From contig NZ_CAUJAN010000008.1 of NCBI RefSeq assembly GCF_963082495.1, forward strand, positions 1 to 64,000: DNA of 64,000 bases, given 5' to 3'. The position numbers were made by a program, and so were the translations under genes. The first letter of the stretch is position 1, and each line of letters begins with the position of its first letter. This document shows, in pieces, positions 8,136 through 17,528 of the stretch. This DNA is from Methanobrevibacter sp. V74 (GTDB lineage Archaea; Methanobacteriota; Methanobacteria; Methanobacteriales; Methanobacteriaceae). The notes beneath the pieces are model-generated. The model searched no databases. It saw only the letters and a list, made by a program, of their open reading frames with translations, and was not told the origin of the DNA.

Positions 8136-9926
8136 ATGCCAAACGCTCAAAATAAAAATAAATTTATCCGATTACTGAATTATTCTGGAAATTATAAATA
8201 TTTAACCATTTTAGGTTGTGTATTATCAGCTATAAGTGCAATATTTTTGTTAATTCCTTTTGTATATATTTGGGATGTTGTTAATGAGATATTGATGGTG
8301 GCTCCAAATTTTTCTCAAGCACAAAACTTAGGGGAATATGCATTTAAAGCATTTCTCTATGCATTTTTGGGGATTTTAATTAATTTCGTTGGTTTGATGT
8401 GCACTCACCTGTCAGCTTTTAGAAACGAAAAAAATATGAAAAATGCAGCCATGAACCATTTGCTCACCCTGCCTTTAGGATACTTTTCAAATCATACAAG
8501 TGGTGGTTTGAGAAAAGTCATTGATTTCAGTACTTCAAAAACTGAAGGATTCCTTGCTCATAAGATATTTGATTTTGTGGGGGCAGTTGTAACTCCAATA
8601 GTATTTTTAATATTATTATTTAGTTTCGATTGGTTATTAGGTTTAATTTGTCTTATTCCAATTATATTGTGTTTTATATTGATGTATCCAATGTTTTCAG
8701 GTGAATCACAAAATTTAATGATTCAATATCAAATATACTTGGAAAAAATGAATGCTGAAGCAGTTGAATATGTAAGGGGAATACCTGTTACAAAAGCATT
8801 TCAACAAACTGTTTTTTCATTTAAAAATTTCATTGATGCAATTAGGAATTATGGAAGATTTTCAGCAAATTATGCTTTGTCAACTCAACTTCCAATGACT
8901 GCATTCACTGTATCTATTAACGGATTTTTTGCGCTGTTGATTCCAGCAGGAATATTACTTGCCGGATCCCTTATTGATATAAAATTCTTATCTAATTTTA
9001 TATTTTATGTAATATTTACACCAATGTGTGCAGTAATGATGAATAAAATTATGATGGTTTCACAGGATTGGATGCTTGCATCTCATGCCCTTGACAGTAT
9101 TGAGGAAATTTTAAATGAAGAACCGTTAGTTGAATCTTCAAATCCTCAAAAACCTAAAAATAATTCAATAGAGTTTGAAGGGGTTGTATTTGATTATGAA
9201 AATACTGATTCAGATGAGCACATCTTAAATGATATTAATTTAAAAATCAATGAAAATGATTCAATTGCATTGGTCGGACCTTCTGGTGGAGGTAAAACTA
9301 CAATCGCTTCTTTAATTCCAAGATTTTGGGATGTAAATCAGGGTTCCATTAAAATAGGGGATGTTGATGTAAAGGATATTTCCATAAAAGAGTTAATGGA
9401 AAATATTTCCTTTGTATTCCAAAATACCACTTTATTTAAAGATTCAATTTACAAAAATGTAGCAATTGGTCGCAAAGGTGCTTCAAGAGAAGAGGTTAGA
9501 AGAGCTTTAAGCCTTGCACAATGTGATGATATTATAGATGATCTTCCTGAAGGAATTGATACTATAATCGGAAGTGAAGGAACCTATCTTTCAGGAGGTC
9601 AACAACAAAGAATAGCTCTTGCAAGAGCAATACTTAAAGATGCTCCAATAATTATTTTAGATGAAGCAACTGCATTGTCTGATCCTGAAAATGAATACAT
9701 GATTCAAAAAGCAATTTCAGAAATTACAAAAGATAAAACTGTTATTATGATTGCACATAGATTATCTACTATTAAAAATGTAGATAAGATATTTGTAATT
9801 GATAATGGAAGGATTGTAGAAGAAGGTAATCATGATGATTTAGTTGAAAATGAAGGATTGTATTCAAGAATGTGGGATGAATTTAATCGCTCTATTCAAT
9901 GGAAAGTTAAAAGTGAGGTGATTTAA
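8136..9926 (+). CDS. ABC half-transporter, permease fused to ATPase (YbtP/IrtA-like)
   Basis: This 596-residue protein has six predicted membrane helices (residues about 20-320) followed by an ATPase domain. Walker A is GPSGGGKTT near 380, the signature LSGGQQQR near 485, Walker B IIILDEATAL near 505, and the switch His is in AHRLST. The gene starts behind AAGGAG. The next gene begins directly after its stop codon, so the two halves presumably form a heterodimer. Paired type IV half-transporters upstream of an MptD-like ECF component resemble the Ybt/Irt siderophore importers of bacteria, although the fold is that of exporters. The nearby DtxR-like operator supports a metal-related substrate. 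Substrate and direction are inferred. Confidence 0.85.
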   Translation: MPNAQNKNKFIRLLNYSGNYKYLTILGCVLSAISAIFLLIPFVYIWDVVNEILMVAPNFSQAQNLGEYAFKAFLYAFLGILINFVGLMCTHLSAFRNEKNMKNAAMNHLLTLPLGYFSNHTSGGLRKVIDFSTSKTEGFLAHKIFDFVGAVVTPIVFLILLFSFDWLLGLICLIPIILCFILMYPMFSGESQNLMIQYQIYLEKMNAEAVEYVRGIPVTKAFQQTVFSFKNFIDAIRNYGRFSANYALSTQLPMTAFTVSINGFFALLIPAGILLAGSLIDIKFLSNFIFYVIFTPMCAVMMNKIMMVSQDWMLASHALDSIEEILNEEPLVESSNPQKPKNNSIEFEGVVFDYENTDSDEHILNDINLKINENDSIALVGPSGGGKTTIASLIPRFWDVNQGSIKIGDVDVKDISIKELMENISFVFQNTTLFKDSIYKNVAIGRKGASREEVRRALSLAQCDDIIDDLPEGIDTIIGSEGTYLSGGQQQRIALARAILKDAPIIILDEATALSDPENEYMIQKAISEITKDKTVIMIAHRLSTIKNVDKIFVIDNGRIVEEGNHDDLVENEGLYSRMWDEFNRSIQWKVKSEVI

Positions 9927-11672
9927 ATGTTATCCGAATATTTTATTGAAAGATTTGGACTAACTAAAAAAGGTGCTGATAATTTAATTAAAGGAATAAT
10001 ATACACATCACTTCAGAACATTTCATTCATGTTTCCAGTAGGATTATATGCAGCATTACTTTACATATGGATTAATCCGTTAATTGGTGGTGAGATAATT
10101 GATCCTAACTTGGGGATGTTTATTGTAGCAATTTTAATTGTTTTAGGAATCATATTTGCACTTTCATGGAAACAATATCATTTTGTATATAATACTACCT
10201 ATATTGAAAGTGAAAATAGAAGAATCAATCTTGGTGAAAATTTAAGGAAGCTGCCGTTATCCTTTTTTGAAAGAAGAGACTTAGCAGATTTAACATCAAC
10301 AATTATGAATGATTGTACTGATTTAGAGCATGTTTTTTCACATGCAATTCCACAATTGATTGGTTCTATTGTTTCATTAATATTTGTTGCAATTGGTTTA
10401 TTGATCTTTGATTGGAGATTAGGCATTGCACTTTTATGGGTGGTTCCAGTTGCATTTTTAATATTATTTATTTCAAGAAAAATAATTAAAAAAGGTTCCA
10501 ATATTGTAATGGCTGATTTACTTGAATGTGGAGATTCTATGCAAGAATGTATAGATTCAATTCGTGATTTAAAATCATATAATTATGAAAATGATTATTA
10601 TTCTAAACTAGTTAGAATCACATCTAATATTGAGAAGTCAAGAATTAAATCAGAATTGATGTCATCTGTAGGAGTTATTACTGGAAATATTGTTTTAAAA
10701 TTAGGAATTATTTCAGTAATTTTTGTAGGTTCATATTTGATAATGAATGGTCAGATTTCAATTTATACACTTTTAATCTTTTTAATTGCTGCTGCATCAA
10801 TATATAATCCAGTTGAAAATGGATTACTATTTTTAGCTGAAATATTGATTATGGATAATAAAATTGATAGAAGTAAGGAAATTGAACGCCAAGTTATTGA
10901 AGGCGGATTGATTGACTATTCATTAGATGGTTATGATATTGAATTTAATGAGGTTAATTTTAATTATGACAATTTAAAAGACGTTTTAACTGATATTAAT
11001 TTCACAGCTCATCAAGGTGAAGTAACTGCACTTGTAGGACCTTCTGGTGGAGGTAAAAGTACTCTATCTAAATTATCTGCGAGATTCTGGGATCCAGTTT
11101 CTGGTACAGTATCTCTTGGAGGTCAGGATTTATCTAAATTAGATTCCGAAAAACTTCTAGAAAACTTTTCAATCGTTTTCCAGGATGTTGTATTATTTAA
11201 TGATTCTATTTTAGAAAACATACGTGTTGGCCGAAAAGATGCAACTGACGAAGAGGTAATTGAAGTAGCTAAACTTGCAGAATGTGATGAATTTGTTCAA
11301 AAACTTCCAGAGGGTTATAATACGGTCATTGGTGAAAATGGCGAGTTATTGTCTGGTGGTCAAAGACAAAGAATTTCTATTGCAAGAGCTTTACTTAAAG
11401 ATGCTGATGTTATCCTTTTAGATGAAGCTACATCCTTTTTAGATGTAGAAAACGAAACAAAAATTCAAAAAGCTTTATCCACTTTAATTAAAAATAAAAC
11501 AGTCATGATTATCGCTCATAGAATGCGTACTATTGCAAATGCAGATAAAATCGTTGTTTTGGATGATGGTAAAATCGCTGAACAAGGAACACCTGATGAG
11601 TTAATAGCTAATGACGGATTATTTAAAAAGATGGTGGATTTACAAAAATTAAGTGGAGAATGGGAAATTTAA
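9927..11672 (+). CDS. ABC half-transporter, permease fused to ATPase (YbtQ/IrtB-like)
   Basis: This 581-residue partner of the preceding gene has an N-terminal six-helix domain and an ATPase domain. Walker A is GPSGGGKST near 370, the signature LSGGQRQR near 475, Walker B VILLDEATSF, and the switch His is in AHRMRT. The ATG directly follows the upstream TAA, with GAGGTGAT as ribosome site inside the previous gene, so translation is probably coupled and 1:1. Both ATPase sites of the pair look complete. It likely moves a metal chelate, peptide or other small compound. Downstream ECF genes point to uptake of a cofactor-like or metal-related molecule. Confidence 0.85.
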   Translation: MLSEYFIERFGLTKKGADNLIKGIIYTSLQNISFMFPVGLYAALLYIWINPLIGGEIIDPNLGMFIVAILIVLGIIFALSWKQYHFVYNTTYIESENRRINLGENLRKLPLSFFERRDLADLTSTIMNDCTDLEHVFSHAIPQLIGSIVSLIFVAIGLLIFDWRLGIALLWVVPVAFLILFISRKIIKKGSNIVMADLLECGDSMQECIDSIRDLKSYNYENDYYSKLVRITSNIEKSRIKSELMSSVGVITGNIVLKLGIISVIFVGSYLIMNGQISIYTLLIFLIAAASIYNPVENGLLFLAEILIMDNKIDRSKEIERQVIEGGLIDYSLDGYDIEFNEVNFNYDNLKDVLTDINFTAHQGEVTALVGPSGGGKSTLSKLSARFWDPVSGTVSLGGQDLSKLDSEKLLENFSIVFQDVVLFNDSILENIRVGRKDATDEEVIEVAKLAECDEFVQKLPEGYNTVIGENGELLSGGQRQRISIARALLKDADVILLDEATSFLDVENETKIQKALSTLIKNKTVMIIAHRMRTIANADKIVVLDDGKIAEQGTPDELIANDGLFKKMVDLQKLSGEWEI

Positions 11673-11719
11673 ACATTCTTCATTATTCAATATTTAACAA
11701 AAACTTCGGAGGAATTTTA

Positions 11720-12301
11720 ATGAGTGAAAGATTTAATATAAAAGACTTAATCACTGTTGGTATTTTTTCAGTGATGTTGACTGTAGTAATTTTTATTTTC
11801 GGAATGTTAGGTTTTATACCTGGAATAATGGTAGCGCTTCCAATTATTATAGCATTGGTTTGTGGAATCCCATATATGTTATTTATAACTAGGGTTTCTA
11901 AATTTGGAATGGTTACTTTGATGGGTTTAATTTTAGGAATTGTGATGTTTTTAAGTGGTCATACATGGGTTCCATTAATCATATTTACTTCCAGTGCTTT
12001 AATTGCAGATTGTATCTTAAAAATGGGTAATTATTCATCTATTAAACATGTTATTGTTAGTTATGGATTTTTTATATTGGGTATAATGGGTAATATGTTG
12101 CCATTTTTCATTTTAAGAGATTATTATATAAAATCTATGGCCGCTTCAATGGGCAAGGAATATGTGGATTTTGTTCTCCCATTCTTAAAACCAGAGTTTT
12201 GCATTGTACTAATAGTTCTAACATTCGTCTTTGGATTATTAAGTGCATATATTGGAAAATTGGTATTGAAAAAACACTTTGAAAAAGCAGGTATAGCTTA
12301 A
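11720..12301 (+). CDS. MptD-like ECF transporter S component
   Basis: This very hydrophobic 193-residue protein has five to six predicted helices and matches the MptD family of putative energy-coupling-factor substrate-binding components. A start at 11720 is chosen because GGAGGAA lies 6-12 nt upstream; a longer in-frame version lacks such a site and would overlap the previous gene. S components bind the substrate in the membrane and dock on the EcfT-ATPase module encoded immediately downstream. The substrate of MptD-type components is not established. In Firmicutes they sit beside Ybt-like ABC pairs, as here. Confidence 0.75.
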   Translation: MSERFNIKDLITVGIFSVMLTVVIFIFGMLGFIPGIMVALPIIIALVCGIPYMLFITRVSKFGMVTLMGLILGIVMFLSGHTWVPLIIFTSSALIADCILKMGNYSSIKHVIVSYGFFILGIMGNMLPFFILRDYYIKSMAASMGKEYVDFVLPFLKPEFCIVLIVLTFVFGLLSAYIGKLVLKKHFEKAGIA

Positions 12302-12311
12302 GGCGATATTG

Positions 12312-13031
12312 ATGGGATTAGAACTGAATTTTAATATTGATCCAAGAACCAAAATTATTATTCTTGTATTGTTAAGTTTCATGGTTTTTAATGATGTTTC
12401 ATTATATATTAGTGGTATTTTAGTTTTAATTCCATGTATTTGTTTATTGTTTTCCAATCATGTTAAATCTGCAGTAATATACATTATAATCTACATAATT
12501 GCTAAATGTCTTCAAAATTTCATTCTTCCAACTTCAACAGGTATTTTAACAATATTGTTTGTGTCTTTTAGTTATATTGCCACTAGAATGTTGTCCATTA
12601 TGATGATGGGATATTATACAATAAATACAACAAAAGTAAGTGAATTTGTGACATCAATGGAAAAAAGTAAGGTGCCCAAATCTATTATTATTCCACTTTC
12701 AGTCGTGTTTAGATATATTCCATCAGTTATTGAAGAAATAAAATCAATTACTAATGCAATGAAAATGAGAGGATTTGGTTTAAACTTTAAATCTCTAAAA
12801 AATCTGTTAAAACTAGTTGAGTTTTATATGATTCCAATTTTGATTAGTGCTGTTAAAACATCAGATGAACTATCTGCGGCTTCTCTAACAAGAGGCCTAA
12901 GTAATCCTAAACAGCGAACTCATTTATATGAAGTTAAATTTAAAATATGGGATTTCCTACTTTTAGCTATTACTTTTATTGGTTTTGGATTTTATATTTA
13001 TAATTTCATTGGAGGTAGATTATTTGCTTAA
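12312..13031 (+). CDS. ECF transporter transmembrane protein EcfT (CbiQ-like)
   Basis: This 239-residue membrane protein couples ATP hydrolysis to the S component. It begins with the family's DPRTKIIILVLLS opening and has several helices. Two cytoplasmic coupling motifs precede the C-terminus: an A-(M/L)-x-x-RG motif as AMKMRGFG and a second as SLTRGLS. The ATG at 12312 is preferred to the TTG at 12309 because AGGCGAT lies at good distance. It overlaps the next gene by 8 nt. Together with the MptD-like protein and the double ATPase it forms a complete dedicated (group I) ECF transporter. Confidence 0.85.
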   Translation: MGLELNFNIDPRTKIIILVLLSFMVFNDVSLYISGILVLIPCICLLFSNHVKSAVIYIIIYIIAKCLQNFILPTSTGILTILFVSFSYIATRMLSIMMMGYYTINTTKVSEFVTSMEKSKVPKSIIIPLSVVFRYIPSVIEEIKSITNAMKMRGFGLNFKSLKNLLKLVEFYMIPILISAVKTSDELSAASLTRGLSNPKQRTHLYEVKFKIWDFLLLAITFIGFGFYIYNFIGGRLFA

Positions 13032-14469
13032 AATGGATAAAGTTTCATTTTCCTATGGGAATAATGGCAATGGGAATAATTTAACTGACATTAATTCAAA
13101 TATTAAAAAAGGTGAGGTTATCCTTCTTTGTGGCGAGTCTGGTTGTGGAAAAACAACAATGACTCGTTTTTTTAATGGTCTTATTCCTAACTTTTTTGAT
13201 GGAAAAAGGGAAGGTGAAGTTTATTTAAATGATAAATCAGTTAGTAAATTGCCAATATATGAAATTTCAGAACATATTGGTTCGGTTTTTCAAAATCCCA
13301 AAACACAGTTTTTCAATGTGGATACTACTTCTGAATTAGTTTTCGGATGTGAAAACTTGGGTTTTGAAGAAAATGAAATTAAAAATAGATTAAAATCTGT
13401 TGTAAATGATTTTGATTTAAAACAGTTGCTTGATAAAAATATTTTTAAATTATCTGGTGGTGAAAAACAGAAAATTGCTTGCGCCTCGGTTTCAGCCACT
13501 TTTCCAGAAATTTTAGTTTTAGATGAACCTTCATCTAATTTAGATTCACAATCAAGTTGGAATTTGGAAGATATCATAAAGAAATGGAAATCACAAGGTA
13601 AAACAGTTATCATTGCAGAACATAAATTATTCTTTTTAAAAGATGTTATTGATCGAGTAATTTTTTTAAAAGATGGAAAAATTGCTAATGAGTATTCAGC
13701 TTCTGATTTTAAAAATTTAGATTATAGAAAATTGGGTTTAAGACAATTAAACTTAGATAATATAAATTGCAAAAGAAAGAATTATTATTCTTCAAAAAAT
13801 GAATTTTTAGAACTTAGAAATTTTAAACTTAATTATGGCAAAACTCAAGCTTTAAATATTGAGAATGCTAAAATTCCAAAAAATGAGATAATAGCAATTA
13901 TTGGGAAAAATGGCGCTGGAAAATCCACTTTTGCAAATTGTTTATGTGGTCTTAAAAGATCATGTAAAGGAGAGCTATTTTTCGAGGGTAAAGTGTTAAA
14001 AAGAAAAGACAGATTAAAAAAGACATATATGGTAATGCAAGATGTAAATCATCAGTTATTTACTGAAAGTGTTTTAGATGAAGTATTATTAAGTATGGAT
14101 GAGGAAAATGAAAAACTCGCTGAAGAAATTTTAACCAACTTGAATTTGATTGATTTAAAAGATTCTCATCCTATGGCTTTATCTGGGGGAGAAAAACAAA
14201 GAGTAGCTATTGCATCTGCAATTGCTTCTAAAAAAGAAATATTAATTTTTGATGAACCAACAAGTGGGCTTGATTTAAAAAATATGATGAAAGTTAGCCA
14301 AAACCTTGTTTATCTTCAAAAAATGGGAATCACATCATTTATTATAACTCATGACTTCGAGTTAATTATGGAGGCCTGTTCTCATATATTGCATTTCTGT
14401 GGTGGGGAAATTATTGACAATTATAAAACCGATGAGGCAAAATTAAAGAAATTCTTTTTAAGAAATTGA
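13024..14469 (+). CDS. Double ATPase of the ECF transporter
   Basis: This protein of about 481 residues carries two fused ABC ATPase domains. The first has Walker A GESGCGKTT near residue 37 and signature LSGGEKQK. The second has Walker A GKNGAGKST near 295 and signature LSGGEKQR. Walker B motifs read VLVLDEPSS and ILIFDEPTS. The start is assigned to the TTG at 13024, 7 nt after GGAGGT (13011-13016); the ATG at 13033 is 16 nt away. This makes an 8-nt overlap with ecfT. Fused ATPases replace the usual EcfA/EcfA' pair. It ends the operon that begins at 8136. Confidence 0.87.
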   Translation: MLKMDKVSFSYGNNGNGNNLTDINSNIKKGEVILLCGESGCGKTTMTRFFNGLIPNFFDGKREGEVYLNDKSVSKLPIYEISEHIGSVFQNPKTQFFNVDTTSELVFGCENLGFEENEIKNRLKSVVNDFDLKQLLDKNIFKLSGGEKQKIACASVSATFPEILVLDEPSSNLDSQSSWNLEDIIKKWKSQGKTVIIAEHKLFFLKDVIDRVIFLKDGKIANEYSASDFKNLDYRKLGLRQLNLDNINCKRKNYYSSKNEFLELRNFKLNYGKTQALNIENAKIPKNEIIAIIGKNGAGKSTFANCLCGLKRSCKGELFFEGKVLKRKDRLKKTYMVMQDVNHQLFTESVLDEVLLSMDEENEKLAEEILTNLNLIDLKDSHPMALSGGEKQRVAIASAIASKKEILIFDEPTSGLDLKNMMKVSQNLVYLQKMGITSFIITHDFELIMEACSHILHFCGGEIIDNYKTDEAKLKKFFLRN

Positions 14470-14472
14470 TTT

Positions 14473-14488
14473 TTTGGGAATACCTAAA
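14473..14488 (+). promoter_or_regulatory. Palindromic operator TTTGGG-N4-CCTAAA before the MacB/FtsX operon
   Basis: TTTGGG-AATA-CCTAAA is one mismatch from the palindrome at 8099. It abuts AT-rich TATA candidates (TTTAAATAC at 14489, TGATATATT at 14504). It sits only 4 nt after the stop of the ECF operon, so the ABC/FtsX genes probably have their own promoter under the same control. Confidence 0.6.
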
Positions 14489-14548
14489 TTTAAATACTTT
14501 ATTTGATATATTATTGAATGGACAATTATACATTAGAAGGTAATATTA

Positions 14549-15253
14549 ATGAGCACAATTATCGAATTTAAGAATGTGAGCAAGATCTATAAATCTGGCG
14601 GTCACGTTTTAAAAGCTATGGACAATGTTAATTTTACAATCGATGAAGGGGAGTTTGTTGTAATTCTGGGACCCTCAGGAGCGGGCAAATCAACACTTCT
14701 AAATTTATTGGGAGGTCTTGATTCAGTTACTTCTGGTGAAATCATTGTTAAAGGCAATCATGTTGAATCATTTAATGATAATCAACTAACTGAATACAGA
14801 GCTAATAATGTTGGATTTATTTTCCAATTTTATAACTTGATTCCTAATTTAACTGCATTGGAAAATGTTGAATTAATGAAAGATATTGTGGATGTAAATA
14901 TCAATGGTGAAGCTGTACTTTCATCAGTTGGTCTTGAGGATCATTCAAATCAATTCCCAGCACAATTATCTGGAGGGGAACAGCAAAGAGTATCAATTGC
15001 AAGAGCTGTTGCAAAACAACCTACTATGCTTTTATGTGATGAACCGACAGGTGCACTTGATTCAAAAACAGGTGTGTTGATTCTCAATTTACTTCAAGAT
15101 ATGAGTAACAACCAAAACACAACTGTCGTTATAGTAACACACAATGCAATACTTGCAGAAGCGGCCGATAAAGTAATCAGAATTAAAAATGGTCAAATTG
15201 AAGATATGGCAATTAATGAAAATCCTAAAAAAGTAACTGATTTAGAATGGTGA
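14549..15253 (+). CDS. MacB/LolD-type ABC transporter ATPase
   Basis: This 234-residue ATPase has Walker [10 protein letters not shown] near residue 40, the signature LSGGEQQR near 140 and Walker [13 protein letters not shown]. This is the pattern of MacB/LolD-type ATPases, which power FtsX-like mechanotransmission permeases rather than classical pumps. It begins behind AGAAGGT and ends 4 nt before the first of two very large FtsX permeases, so the three form an operon. A third similar permease at 21216 has no ATPase of its own and may share this one. The operon carries the TTTGGG-N4-CCTAAA operator upstream. Confidence 0.88.
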   Translation: MSTIIEFKNVSKIYKSGGHVLKAMDNVNFTIDEGEFVVILGPSGAGKSTLLNLLGGLDSVTSGEIIVKGNHVESFNDNQLTEYRANNVGFIFQFYNLIPNLTALENVELMKDIVDVNINGEAVLSSVGLEDHSNQFPAQLSGGEQQRVSIARAVAKQPTMLLCDEPTGALDSKTGVLILNLLQDMSNNQNTTVVIVTHNAILAEAADKVIRIKNGQIEDMAINENPKKVTDLEW

Positions 15254-15257
15254 GCAT

Positions 15258-17528
15258 ATGCTTTTCAAAAAGATGTTAAGAGACATCAGAAAACATAAAA
15301 CCCAATTTCTTTCTATCTTTTTAATGGCTTTTTTAGGAGTATTTGTATTTTCAGGTGTTGGTGGTGAATCAATAGGTCTTGAAGTTAATATTGATAACTA
15401 CTATGAAGATACCAATCTGGCTGACGGTTGGATTTATTCAATGGGTATTAATGATTTATTTTTATATCAAGTTGAGTATCTGGGTGCAACTAATCAAATG
15501 GAAAGACAATATGTTGTCGATTCGGCAGCCGATTTTAAAAATGATCCTGATGTTACTCTGCACTTTGTTGAAAATAACACTATTTCAAAATTCTTTTTGC
15601 TCGAAGGAAAACCATTGGATATTAATGATAAAAATGGTGTATGGTTGGATAAGAGTTTTGCCGATGCTAAAAACCTGAAAGTTGGAGATAAAATTTCTTT
15701 TACATTTGAAGGTCATAAAATCAAAAAAGAAATTAGAGGTTTGGGATATTCTCCAGAATACGTTTACCATGCTTCATCATCTTCAATTATCCCTGATTTT
15801 GACAAAATTGGTTTTGCTTATTTATCTTATAAGGCATTTCCTGGAGATAACATTTCATATAATGTTTTGGAAGTTAAATTTGATGGAGATTCAGATACAT
15901 ACGAGAAGTTATTGGAATATAGATTAGATGGATATTATAGTTCTTTTGTTGATAGGTCTGAACATACAAGTGTAGCTCAATTTGCTGATGAAATAGACCA
16001 GCATAAAATGATGGGGGATTTGTTCCCTGTTGTATTTATTCTAATTGCAATGTTGATACTTTTAACAACAATGAGAAGGATTATTACTCATCAAAGAAAT
16101 CAGATTGGTATTCTAAAGGCTAGTGGATTCAGTAATATTTCAATTATTCTACATTATATATCCTATGGATTTTGGTTGGTTTTAATTGGTGCAATTTTAG
16201 GTTTGATTTTAGGGCCAATGACATTGCCTCCACTGTTTCATCCATCAATGAGTTCTACATATATAATGCCTTATTGGGATCCTGCATGGAGTATGAGCTT
16301 TGTATATGTGGCTGCTTTAATGGTTATAATGTCTCTTGCAGTTTCATATTATTCAGTTAATAGTATCTCCTCTGAAAAACCAGCCGATACAATAAGGCCT
16401 AAGATGCCTAAGGTTTCATCATCCGGGTTTGTTGAAAAATTTAGTTTCTGGAAACGTTTATCATTTAATGCTCGTTGGAATTACCGTGATGCCAAAAGAA
16501 ATAAATCTCGTGGACTAATGACTATTATTGGAGTTATGGGTTGTTCTGCACTTTTAGTATGTGCATTTGGAATGTATGATGGGGCAAATGATTTAAAGGA
16601 ATGGGAATTTTCACATATTAATCATTATGGCTCAAAACTAGTGATTGATGAAGATACAACTGCCTCTGAAGTGGATGAAATAGCTGATAAGGTTAATGGT
16701 GATAAAATAATGGAATCAGCTATTGAAATACAATCTGATTCGGCTAAAAAATCGGGTTCGCTTTTAGTTTTAAATGGCACTGATTTAATAACTCCAACTG
16801 ATGTTAATTGGGATAAGATAAAAATTGATGATGATGAAGTTTCAATTTCACAAAAAATGGCCAATTTGCTGGATGTTGATGTTGGTGACACTATTAAATG
16901 GCATATTATGGGTTCAGATAAATGGGTTAAAATAAAAATCGATAAAATCCATGCCGATCCAATTTCACAGGGATTGATCATGTCTGCTGAAAAATTGAAG
17001 GATTTGGATATAAACTACACTGCAACTAGCATATTAACTTCTGAGCCAGTTGATGAGAAATATGATGGTGTAAAAGCAGCAAATACTATGGAAGACATGA
17101 CTTCTAGTTATGATTCACTTATGAGTGCTATGTGGTTATTAATTTATATTTTAATATTCTTTGCTTCCCTTTTAGCAGTTGTTGTACTTTATAATTTAGG
17201 ATTGTTGTCATTTACAGAAATTGAAAGGGAAATTGCAACATTGAAAGTATTGGGATTCAAAACACGAGCTTTGAGAAAATTATTGTTAACACAAAACTTG
17301 TGGTTTACAGCTATTGGATTTATATTTGGTTTGCCTGTAGGTTATTTCATATTGGATGCCATGTGGAAATCATCAGGTGATTCCTTTTTTATAGTTCCTT
17401 CAATTTCAATTACCAATTTCCTTTTATCTGCAATAATAACATTTGCATTGTCAATAATTGTAAACCTAATGTTTTCAAGTAAAATTAAAAATCTTGACAT
17501 GGTAGAATCTCTTAAAAGTGGTGAGTAA
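15258..17528 (+). CDS. Large FtsX-type ABC permease, copy 1
   Basis: This 756-residue membrane protein has an N-terminal helix (about 15-35), a long extracytoplasmic region, three helices near 250-370, a second helix and extracytoplasmic domain near 420-620, and three C-terminal helices. It thus carries two FtsX domains. Motifs shared with copies 2 and 3 are the opening FLSIFLMAFLGVFVF, the GLGYSPEYVY segment and LATLKVLGFKT-like coupling segments. GTGAG precedes the ATG. With the ATPase upstream it should form a MacB/YtrF-like complex that acts on substrates outside the membrane, such as peptides, lipoproteins or cell-wall factors. The substrate is unknown. Confidence 0.85.
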   Translation: MLFKKMLRDIRKHKTQFLSIFLMAFLGVFVFSGVGGESIGLEVNIDNYYEDTNLADGWIYSMGINDLFLYQVEYLGATNQMERQYVVDSAADFKNDPDVTLHFVENNTISKFFLLEGKPLDINDKNGVWLDKSFADAKNLKVGDKISFTFEGHKIKKEIRGLGYSPEYVYHASSSSIIPDFDKIGFAYLSYKAFPGDNISYNVLEVKFDGDSDTYEKLLEYRLDGYYSSFVDRSEHTSVAQFADEIDQHKMMGDLFPVVFILIAMLILLTTMRRIITHQRNQIGILKASGFSNISIILHYISYGFWLVLIGAILGLILGPMTLPPLFHPSMSSTYIMPYWDPAWSMSFVYVAALMVIMSLAVSYYSVNSISSEKPADTIRPKMPKVSSSGFVEKFSFWKRLSFNARWNYRDAKRNKSRGLMTIIGVMGCSALLVCAFGMYDGANDLKEWEFSHINHYGSKLVIDEDTTASEVDEIADKVNGDKIMESAIEIQSDSAKKSGSLLVLNGTDLITPTDVNWDKIKIDDDEVSISQKMANLLDVDVGDTIKWHIMGSDKWVKIKIDKIHADPISQGLIMSAEKLKDLDINYTATSILTSEPVDEKYDGVKAANTMEDMTSSYDSLMSAMWLLIYILIFFASLLAVVVLYNLGLLSFTEIEREIATLKVLGFKTRALRKLLLTQNLWFTAIGFIFGLPVGYFILDAMWKSSGDSFFIVPSISITNFLLSAIITFALSIIVNLMFSSKIKNLDMVESLKSGE

